Shown: piece by piece, positions 1 to 6,505 of the stretch | Numbering within the stretch: the first letter of the stretch is position 1 | Layout of the letters: each line of letters begins with the position of its first letter | Made by a program: the position numbers and the translations under genes | DNA from: Pirellula staleyi DSM 6068 | GTDB taxonomy: Bacteria > Planctomycetota > Planctomycetia > Pirellulales > Pirellulaceae | Assembly: GCA_945875845.1 (NCBI GenBank) | Contig: CAMCMB010000021.1 | Coordinates: 1 to 64,000 of the forward strand | DNA length: 64,000 bases | Reading direction: 5' to 3' | The notes under the pieces: generated by a model | Database searches by the model: none | The model's input: the letters and a program-made list of their open reading frames with translations, nothing else | What the model was told of the DNA's origin: nothing

Positions 1-30
1 CTTGATAGCCGAAGCAGTTTCCATGACGAT

Positions 31-93
31 GATCATTGGTGAGTCCTTATCGTTGACGGTGATAATCCAATGATCTGCTCATGATAAGGACTC
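31..93. repeat. Interleaved inverted repeats at window start
   Basis: Two inverted repeats interlock in an A-B-A'-B' order. gatcattgg at 31-39 pairs with ccaatgatc at 67-75, and gagtccttat at 41-50 pairs with ataaggactc at 84-93. Such an arrangement could form a pseudoknot or be the end of a mobile element whose body lies outside the window. No gene is visible between 1 and 149. Confidence 0.5.
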
Positions 94-149
94 GCCTTTT
101 ACGCAATAGCACTTTTTCGCTAGCTCTGAAAATAGCGCAACTTCAAAAA

Positions 150-222
150 GCGTAAGCGAGGGACCATGCGTCGACTGGACAATGGTCCCTCGCTTACGCA
201 TCGAGTTGTGAATCGAGGGAGA
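150..222. repeat. REP-type palindrome upstream of the transposase
   Basis: An 18-base arm at 150-167 (gcgtaagcgagggaccat) is matched exactly in reverse complement at 182-199, making a hairpin with a 14-base loop. It is followed by a module at 187-221 that recurs downstream of the transposase at 781-815: ccctcgcttacgc, then tcg(a/g)gttgtga, then a purine-rich end. The purine-rich end (cgagggaga) also sits at Shine-Dalgarno distance from the transposase ATG. Confidence 0.8.
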
Positions 223-224
223 TA

Positions 225-767
225 ATGTTGAATGACAACGTCGTTATGCCTGATCCATTGGCATTCTTTATCACATGGCCAACTTATGGCACATGGTTGC
301 CAGGAGATCAGCGTGGTTGGGTTGAATACCACCACGGTTGGCAATTGCCAAATACCAACCTAGAACAATACTGCCGAGCTTGTATGACCGAGAAGCAATG
401 TCTGTTATCTGCCGAAGAACGTAAAATTGTGCTCAGTCAAATCTTGGAAACTTGTGAACATCGCAAGTGGGTGCATTTCGCTTCTGACTGCCGTTCTAAC
501 CACTCTCATATTGTCATTGGCGCTGCAAATACATCGCCAAAGAAGATACGAAAGGATATAAAAGCATGGTGCACACGCCGGTTGCGCGAACGCTCGAGGC
601 TTAAACAGGAGCATTGGTGGGCTGAAAGAGGAAGCATTCGATATATTTGGAACGAAGAATCTCTTGGTACTGTCATGCGTTACGTCACTGAAGCTCAGGA
701 AAGAATGGGTCGAGATGATCGGAGACAAATATCCCAACCCGACGCGTCAGCAAGGGGCGATGGATAG
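225..767 (+). CDS. REP-associated tyrosine transposase (RAYT, IS200/IS605-like Y1 family)
   Basis: Single-strand DNA transposase of the Y1 HUH class, thought to cleave and move REP palindromes. The HUH pair is H93-S-H95 within SNHSHIVIGA, and the likely nucleophile is Y153 in MRYVTEAQ, preceded by the family-typical YIWNEESL. The length, 180 aa, is normal for the family. The start at 225 follows a purine-rich gagggaga; an internal Met at 246 (MPDPLAFF) is an alternative. Copies of the same palindromic module flank the gene at 150-222 and 781-815, and degenerate copies occur near 30.1, 41.85, 42.0 and 48.8-48.95 kb. This fits a RAYT with its cognate REP family. The ORF is intact, so it may be active, which is inference. 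Confidence 0.9.
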   Translation: MLNDNVVMPDPLAFFITWPTYGTWLPGDQRGWVEYHHGWQLPNTNLEQYCRACMTEKQCLLSAEERKIVLSQILETCEHRKWVHFASDCRSNHSHIVIGAANTSPKKIRKDIKAWCTRRLRERSRLKQEHWWAERGSIRYIWNEESLGTVMRYVTEAQERMGRDDRRQISQPDASARGDG

Positions 768-779
768 ACTGAAGTGTTG

Positions 780-816
780 TCCCTCGCTTACGCGTCGGGT
801 TGTGATTTGGAGGGGT
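780..816. repeat. REP copy downstream of the transposase
   Basis: Second copy of the module found at 187-221, in the same orientation: ccctcgcttacgc, gtcgggttgtga, then ttggagggg. Its purine-rich end lies directly before the ATG of the macro-domain gene at 819 and serves as its apparent ribosome binding site. Confidence 0.8.
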
Positions 817-818
817 AA

Positions 819-1349
819 ATGATCGAGTTTGTTCACGGCAATTTGTTCGACGCTGAAGTCGAGGCCATTACGAATGCTGTGAACTGTGGCGGCGTCATGG
901 GCAAAGGCATCGCACTTGAATTCAAACGGCGATACCCCGATGCATTCGCGGCTTACAAACGAGTATGTGACACAGGGCAGTTTCGACTTGGTCAGGTTTT
1001 CATCTTCGATCGCGGCGAATCCGTCTCGCCTCGTTATATCGTCCATTTTCCAACCAAGAACCATTGGCGTGATTCAAGCCAGATCGAAGACATCGAAACG
1101 GGTCTTAAGTCGCTCGTATCTGAATTGTATAGATTGCAAATCGACTCGATCGCGATCCCGGCACTCGGTTGCGGCCTTGGCGGACTCGAATGGACGGGTG
1201 TCCGCCAGGAGATCGAGAAGGCATTTGCTTCCTGCATAACCGTCAAAGTCCTTGTTTTTCTGCCGCTGGAGCACAATAGCATGCCACAAAGTTCCCAAAA
1301 AGGGAACTTTGGAATTGACCCCATTAAGGGAACAACCGATAATCAATGA
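819..1349 (+). CDS. DarG-like macro-domain protein (ADP-ribosyl hydrolase fold), no DarT partner
   Basis: Macro domain closest to the N-terminal half of DarG, the antitoxin that removes ADP-ribose from thymidine in DNA. Visible motifs are NAVNCGGVMGKGIAL at residues 19-33, FPTK at 77-80 (Lys80 matches the catalytic lysine position known in DarG), NHW at 81-83 and the ALGCGLGGLEW loop near 115-125. DarG is usually about 350 aa; this protein has 176 and lacks the C-terminal DarT-inhibiting domain. No DarT-like ORF is present: the transposase occupies the place where darT would be expected. The last ~20 residues are encoded by a hairpin repeat (1287-1311) and look non-native. The stop overlaps the higB start as ATGA, suggesting translational coupling. 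The role could be stress ADP-ribose removal or a relic of a DarTG module. Confidence 0.9.
   Translation: MIEFVHGNLFDAEVEAITNAVNCGGVMGKGIALEFKRRYPDAFAAYKRVCDTGQFRLGQVFIFDRGESVSPRYIVHFPTKNHWRDSSQIEDIETGLKSLVSELYRLQIDSIAIPALGCGLGGLEWTGVRQEIEKAFASCITVKVLVFLPLEHNSMPQSSQKGNFGIDPIKGTTDNQ
1287..1311. repeat. Perfect hairpin inside the 3' end of the macro gene
   Basis: caaagttccc at 1287-1296 pairs exactly with gggaactttg at 1302-1311 around a 5-base A loop. A further sequence, ttgaccccattaagggaaca, follows at about 1314-1333. It reads in frame and replaces the expected continuation of the protein. It resembles a small palindromic repeat rather than coding sequence; that reading is inference. Confidence 0.7.
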
Positions 1350-1681
1350 GGATCATCGCCCGAAAAAAGCTGGTAGATTATTGGACTGAAAATCCACGTA
1401 CCGAGGAAGCACTCAAAGCCTGGTACGCGGAGGCTGATGCAGCAAGTTGGACGACGCCTGCTGACGTGAAGGCAGACTATGGTAGTGCCAGCATTCTCAA
1501 GGATGGGCGGGTTGTATTCTATATTTGCGGTAACGATCACCGGTTGATTGTTTGGATGAACTACGAATTCTTCACCATCTACATCCGATTCCTTGGTACA
1601 CACGCAGAACATGACGAAATTGACGCGCAAACCACCGAAGTCCATTCAACCCAAGGTCATCAAAACGACCAAGGATTATGA
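1346..1681 (+). CDS. higB: HigB-type mRNA interferase toxin
   Basis: RelE-superfamily toxin of the HigB_toxin type, which cleaves mRNA at the ribosome. The family signatures are the N-terminal MRIIARKKLVDYW, the central SILKDGRVVFYICGNDHRLIVWMNY and the C-terminal IRFLGTHAEHDEID; 111 aa is close to the usual ~100. The start overlaps the stop of the macro gene (ATGA), so translation is probably coupled. The last ~70 bases overlap the start of higA, and the terminal 18 or so residues extend beyond the family's usual end. The order toxin then antitoxin is normal for higBA. Both genes look intact. Repression by HigA through the HTH is expected but no operator was identified. Confidence 0.92.
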   Translation: MRIIARKKLVDYWTENPRTEEALKAWYAEADAASWTTPADVKADYGSASILKDGRVVFYICGNDHRLIVWMNYEFFTIYIRFLGTHAEHDEIDAQTTEVHSTQGHQNDQGL

Positions 1682-2837
1682 ACGCGCGTTCGCACGTGTC
1701 GAAGATTTGTTTGCTGCCAAGCCAAACACTCCAAAAGGAGATGAACTGGAGTTATGGCTTCTATTGGTTGAGACCTACGAGAACAAAATTTTCTCAATCG
1801 GTCTTCCTGATCCGATTGAAGCTATCCGCTTTCGAATGGAACAGGCGGACCTTAAGCAAAAGGACCTCATTCCTATACTGGGCAGTAAGGGTAAGGTATC
1901 TGAAGTGCTTAGTGGGAAACGCGAATTGTCGCTAACGATGATTCGAAAGTTAGTAAACGAACTTGGCATACCAGCGAGTGTCTTGCTGCAAGAACCTGGA
2001 GCAAAACTCGATGATGGCGATTTTCTAAAGCTTGGTAAAAAATTTCCCATCGCTGAAATGCACAAACGCGGATGGCTAAAAGGGATCGTTGGTTCGCTGC
2101 AAGACGCAAAAGATCAAATAGAAGATGTGCTTGCGAAGTTCATGGCACCCGTTGGAGATCCAACGAAACATCCTGTGCTGAATCGGCAAAGCGTTCGTTG
2201 CGGTAGCAAAATGGACGAAGGTGCATTGACAGCCTGGCAGATTCGTGTGATGAGCGAAGCCTTAAGTGAAAAGCTGCCCATTTATCAGTTAGGAACCGTC
2301 GATGAAGAATTCTTGTCGCAAGTCGCAAAGTTGAGTTACTTCGACGATGGACCTAAACTCGCACTAGAGTTTTTGAGAAAGAACGGTATCCACTTGATCG
2401 TTGAACGCCATCTGCCAAAGACTTTCCTAGATGGTGCCGCCATGCGATTGGGTGAAAATGGCCGCTTGGTGGCGATGACTCTTCGTTATGACCGACTAGA
2501 TAACTTTTGGTTTGTACTTTTGCATGAATTAGCGCATATAGCTTTGCACATTGATACAGGTGAATGTGACTCCATTGTCGACGATTTGGATGGTGCGAGT
2601 ACGGAAAAAATTGAACGCGAAGCTGACCTACTAGCAATCGAATCGTTGATTCCATCTCTATTATGGAAAAAGGAAAAGCTCAACTCAAATGTTTCGTCGG
2701 AACGCATATGTGCCTTTGCCGAGAAGTTGCGGATTCATCCAGCGATTCCAGCGGGACGAGTTCGATATGAACTAAAAGCCTTCAAGAAATTCAATAACCT
2801 ATTGGGAACTGGTTCTGTGCGATCACAGTTCGAGTAA
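1611..2837 (+). CDS. higA: HigA-type antitoxin fused to ImmA/IrrE metalloprotease domain
   Basis: Residues ~15-60 are the HigA N-terminal helical region (DYERAFARVEDLF, ELELWLLLVETYE). Residues ~67-121 are an XRE-type HTH, with KQKDLIPILGSKGKVSEVL as the recognition part. After a linker, residues ~235-370 form an ImmA/IrrE (M78/DUF955) zinc protease: HELAH at 305-309 gives two His ligands and the catalytic Glu, and EREAD downstream supplies the third ligand. At 408 aa it is roughly three to four times a simple HigA. The chosen ATG at 1611 lies inside higB; an upstream Met at 1593 would add six residues. A protease on the antitoxin suggests regulated self-cleavage or cleavage of a partner repressor, which is inference. 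Confidence 0.88.
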   Translation: MTKLTRKPPKSIQPKVIKTTKDYERAFARVEDLFAAKPNTPKGDELELWLLLVETYENKIFSIGLPDPIEAIRFRMEQADLKQKDLIPILGSKGKVSEVLSGKRELSLTMIRKLVNELGIPASVLLQEPGAKLDDGDFLKLGKKFPIAEMHKRGWLKGIVGSLQDAKDQIEDVLAKFMAPVGDPTKHPVLNRQSVRCGSKMDEGALTAWQIRVMSEALSEKLPIYQLGTVDEEFLSQVAKLSYFDDGPKLALEFLRKNGIHLIVERHLPKTFLDGAAMRLGENGRLVAMTLRYDRLDNFWFVLLHELAHIALHIDTGECDSIVDDLDGASTEKIEREADLLAIESLIPSLLWKKEKLNSNVSSERICAFAEKLRIHPAIPAGRVRYELKAFKKFNNLLGTGSVRSQFE

Positions 2838-2954
2838 GTCGAGACCGTTTCTTAGATCTCTGATTCCAATCCCCTAAAGAACGATTTCGTTCAAGAGAAG
2901 CGCCAGCCCTACCAAACAACGTCAACGCACGTCAGTGACACAAGCGAAGGTGGC

Positions 2955-3583
2955 TTGGAGACTATCATCTTCGAGGACATGCTTGCCCGTGGATGGATTG
3001 CCGGTGATCGGCATGATTACGACCGTCAATCATGCGTAGAATTGATAAAGCTGAAATCGTTTCTTGAGTCAACGCAACCCGAGGTAGCGTCCGAGTTGCA
3101 ATTGCACTCGGACACGCCGACTCGCCGTGCATTTCTTGCTCGATTAGAAAAGAAAGTTGCCTCTCGTGGTGTCGTCGATGTTTTGCGTCATGGAATCAAG
3201 CACCAGAAGTACAGTATCGATCTCTTCTACGGCTCGCCAACGCCCGGCAATGCAACTGCTGCAAGCCGGTATGCAGAGAACCGATTCAGCGTGACGCAAC
3301 AATTGCATTTCTGTTTGGACAAATCGAAGTTGTCGCTAGACATGGCCATTTTCGTCAATGGACTATCGCGCTGACAAGCAAGAGCGAATGAGCTTGTTGG
3401 TGAAAGATAGCGATGCAGAAATTAATCCGACGCCACCTGGAGGCAGCGGTGAAAAAAGCGATGGGACCAATGCTTCGCGACGACACCGAGTTCTATAAGC
3501 AGTTCGTTCAGAACGACTCGTTCAAGCAGTTCGTCGTGACCTTTGTCGATCAGTTGCTCAGTCAAGACCGGCAGGCGGGTTAG
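2955..3583 (+). pseudogene. hsdR: Type I restriction endonuclease R subunit (hsdR) remnant, internally deleted
   Basis: Three pieces of one HsdR protein remain in order but out of frame. At 2955-3374 is the N-terminal nuclease region (FEDMLARGWIAG, AENRFSVTQQLHFCLD, LDMAIFVNGL), ending just where the family reads LxxNGLP and the PD-(D/E)xK core would follow. At about 3361-3430 is a piece resembling the late linker (DAEINPTPPGGSG). At 3458-3583 is the C-terminal tail (DDTEFYKQFVQNDSFKQFV...). HsdR is normally about 1000 aa, so the helicase motor and most of the nuclease domain are gone. No hsdM or hsdS is seen. It is a decayed restriction system next to the toxin-antitoxin genes. Confidence 0.8.
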
Positions 3584-3737
3584 TCCAAGAATTGCCCCCG
3601 AAACAATATTCCATATTTCTGCGATGAAGCGGCGGGATGTGGCTTCCCTTCCGAGTAACTGTGTGACCTACGTCGGTGATTGTCTCCAACGCGAAACGAA
3701 ATACCTCGAAACAAGGGAACCCAAACATGGCCACCAA

Positions 3738-4007
3738 GAAGGCCATATGCTTTTCTTCACCCACACCGACGTGCCGGGCATCATCGGCCGCGTGGGAACC
3801 GTATTCGGTCAACACCAAGTGAATATCGGTCAAATGTCGGTAGGGCGGGCAACGCAACAACCGGGCGGTCATGCGATTGGAGTACTCAATTTGGATGGCG
3901 TTCCACCCAAAGTGGCGCTCGATCAATTGATGGCGATCAGCGCGATCGAAAAGGTTCAAATGGTTGAACTGCCTGCACTGGGTGTCATGCCGGATTGGCT
4001 AAGTTAA
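3738..4007 (+). pseudogene. serA: C-terminal ACT domain fragment of D-3-phosphoglycerate dehydrogenase (serA)
   Basis: From Glu at 3738 the sequence reads as the end of SerA: GHMLFFTHTDVPGIIGRVG, then VNIGQMSVGRA, GGHAIGVLNLDGVP, and ELPALGVMPDWLS at the stop. The dehydrogenase and substrate-binding domains are missing. The upstream sequence in this frame (3543-3737) overlaps the hsdR tail and shows no SerA similarity. Just before, at 3727, an ATG in another frame begins MATKKAIC and stops soon, so the junction looks like a chimera. An ATG at 3747 would allow a free 86-residue ACT protein, so a functional regulatory ACT domain is possible but less likely. A complete serA would be expected elsewhere. 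Confidence 0.65.
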
Positions 4008-4624
4008 AAAAGTGGGATAGGCTTCCAGCCTGTCATTTAGGGATTGGCCGAATGGCATTCGCATTGGCCGTGCTCAAGCTCAGTGAAACGGTGCTCGTGC
4101 TCGTAATCGAATCGACGAAACCATCAATCACATTGCGCCTCGGCGTCTTTGCGTCTTTGCAATAGAAATTTTAGCAATTCGACCTGAGGTCATGAAGTAA
4201 ACGACTAACCACAGAGTCACAGAGTTTCTTCGCGACGTTCTCTGTGTCTCTGTGGTTTAATATGGAATCGTTGTCTGCAAGTGGCGAAATTAAATCCATT
4301 GAACACTAATTTCCACTAATCTTCACTAATCGAGAGTCAGGTGGATGATTCGTGTTAATGAGTGTCGATTCGTGTTCTGTGCTTGGCATACGCGCGATGC
4401 GTCGAAAGTCCGTATCGATGACATTGCGACTCGGCGCATCGCATTTGCAGCGCGTCGGCCCTTACCCCCCTGCCCCTCTCCCGCGCGCGGGAGTGGGGTG
4501 CCGAAGGCGGGGTGAGGGTTTACTCGCATGTGTGGACGGAAAGTGGTAGCATGAGGCCAACGGACCGGAGGATCCTGCACAACAACCACACACCCCGGAA
4601 TTCAGCGGGAAATATTCGTACAAC
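4008..4624. other. Intergenic stretch with inverted repeats, no gene
   Basis: An inverted repeat lies at 4207-4257: aaccacagagtcacagag against ctctgtgtctctgtggtt, with 17 of 18 positions pairing. A short run of near-repeats of 'cactaat' is at about 4303-4330. A GC-rich palindromic element at 4460-4518 (ccctctcccgcgcgcgggag core) resembles two elements at 16515-16560 and 16659-16704. No convincing coding sequence was seen. Confidence 0.6.
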
Positions 4625-6352
4625 ATGTTCGTAAATCGCACTTGCTTTTACTTGCTCGTCTTTCTGCTCTGCCCTAAAAGCGTTTTTTCACAAGACACTT
4701 CATCGCAATCCAGCGAAAGGTACCGAGCGTTTGGAACGGTTGTTGACGAAGATGGCAAGCCCGTCGCTGGAGTCGACTTGGTGCCATCGCTGTTCGACCC
4801 ATCCCTGTCCAAAGAAGAGATCGAGCGCATTCGGGTCGTAACCGATGGGAATGGGAATTGGGAATGGGACGTATCGCAGTATCCCAAGATTTATGTTTTG
4901 GAGACACGGAAGTTCGGCACCCTTCCCCGTCCGATTCCGCTCGATTTCTTCCAAAAGCAAGAAACGAGGTTGCAATCAGCTCAATCGGTCCAAGGCTATG
5001 TGGTTGACGATCAAGACCGAGAGGTTGAGGGTGCAATCGTTTTCTCGATTGAGGATTCCAGGGATTTCGCGCCCGCTAATGTCGTGACGCGCTCCGACAA
5101 CCGCGGTTGGTTTGATTTTCTGGGTATTGTAGGCAACGGCGCAAAGCTTCGAGTCGTCATGCCTTCCGGTGAGACGGGTTACAAGGACTATGGCATTTCC
5201 AACACTACGAATGTCCTTTTGATTGAACTCAAGAAGCCTGTGTTGTTCGAACTCCATTGCGTCAACGCCAGCGGTGAATCATTGGAAGATGTGGAAGTCG
5301 CATTGAAGTGTTGGGAAAACTCGAAAGCGATCGAGTGGTCGGCAAAGTCCAATCAACAAGGAAAAGCCGTTTACTCCAAGGCTCCTGTAGGGCGTGGGGT
5401 TTTCAAAGCTTCAAAGCCTGGGTATCACGATGCGTGGATTCCAGTCGACATTCAAGGACCTCAATCTATGAGGATTGTTCTCAACACGACATCCCAATTT
5501 GGAAGCCGCGTTTTGGACGCTGAAACCGGCGCTACGATCGATCGATTTTTGGTGGTTTACCATCCGGAGAATCCCGAATCAAGAACCACAACCCACCGGG
5601 CGCTGAGACAGGAACTTGTTCCATGGGATTTGATCACATCCATTCCTGGAAATGCTTTTTTGGGAACGAATGGGCAGTTTGCGATCGAGACCATACCACG
5701 CGATGAATTCCAAGAAGTTGCGATTCATGCAATTGGCTATGAAAGCTTACGGTTCAGTCTTAAAGACAAAACCGACGTGAAATCGCTTCAAGAGTTTCGA
5801 CTAATGAAACCGCTGCCGGAACGGAAAGACCATGCTTTCGTCTTGAATCCCGATGGCGAACGGGCAGTACTGGCCAACGTATTGTTTCTCTCGCAAGGCC
5901 TAATTCCTCTCTCACAAGGGCTGGATCCCTTGTTGATATCGTTGTCGGGAAAAAACTGTATTTTGCAGCAATCGGATTCCACGGGAGCCTTTCGTTTGTG
6001 CGCACGGGCTTCGCATGAATTTGTTGCTGTTTGGAATGACCAGGGATCTTATCTGGGGCTTGTTGACGATCTTGTCAACGGAGGCAAGATTCAGCTGGAA
6101 GCCTATTCAACCATCGAAATTCCATTGTCGGCAGGAATGCGAAAAGGGCCCTTCAACCGATTGACTATTGAACAAGAAATCAGAGGACAGCGAGGCGGAT
6201 CGAGTGCTCGATTTTTCTCCGAACTGGCCCCTAAACCCACGGCTCCATTGGATACCCTCTTTTCCGACCGCGTCCCGAGCAAAAATGCTCAACTCATTCG
6301 GCGGTCGTTTTCCCCGAGTGCTGCACGAATGGATTCGGTCCCATTGAATTGA
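4625..6352 (+). CDS. Secreted protein with CarboxypepD_reg-like beta-sandwich repeats
   Basis: The 575-residue protein starts with a signal peptide (hydrophobic residues ~8-20, likely cleavage after VFSQ). At least two carboxypeptidase-regulatory-like folds are visible: FGTVVDEDGKPVAGVDLVP near residues 35-55 and VQGYVVDDQDREVEGAIVFS near 120-142. Further copies near 205-270 and 290-340 are weaker. No catalytic motif was recognised. Such repeat proteins are common in planctomycete exported proteomes and probably act in adhesion or as envelope scaffolds, which is inference. It stands alone, upstream of a convergent operon. Confidence 0.75.
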   Translation: MFVNRTCFYLLVFLLCPKSVFSQDTSSQSSERYRAFGTVVDEDGKPVAGVDLVPSLFDPSLSKEEIERIRVVTDGNGNWEWDVSQYPKIYVLETRKFGTLPRPIPLDFFQKQETRLQSAQSVQGYVVDDQDREVEGAIVFSIEDSRDFAPANVVTRSDNRGWFDFLGIVGNGAKLRVVMPSGETGYKDYGISNTTNVLLIELKKPVLFELHCVNASGESLEDVEVALKCWENSKAIEWSAKSNQQGKAVYSKAPVGRGVFKASKPGYHDAWIPVDIQGPQSMRIVLNTTSQFGSRVLDAETGATIDRFLVVYHPENPESRTTTHRALRQELVPWDLITSIPGNAFLGTNGQFAIETIPRDEFQEVAIHAIGYESLRFSLKDKTDVKSLQEFRLMKPLPERKDHAFVLNPDGERAVLANVLFLSQGLIPLSQGLDPLLISLSGKNCILQQSDSTGAFRLCARASHEFVAVWNDQGSYLGLVDDLVNGGKIQLEAYSTIEIPLSAGMRKGPFNRLTIEQEIRGQRGGSSARFFSELAPKPTAPLDTLFSDRVPSKNAQLIRRSFSPSAARMDSVPLN

Positions 6353-6505
6353 ATGCTTCTGCTACGCGAGGGCTTAACCATTGCTAAATTAGTGTTCGAT
6401 TAGCGAAGATTAGCGTTCAAAGTCCAATGTCTGTTAGGACTTAGGATGCTGAAGCAACAGGGCTATGATCTGATGGGGGCTGCTTTCGAGGTTTACAACG
6501 AACAA

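Noticed and set aside
3543-3737. N-terminal extension of the SerA-like frame
   Set aside because: The extension overlaps the hsdR tail and has no family similarity, so the coding similarity is taken to start at 3738.
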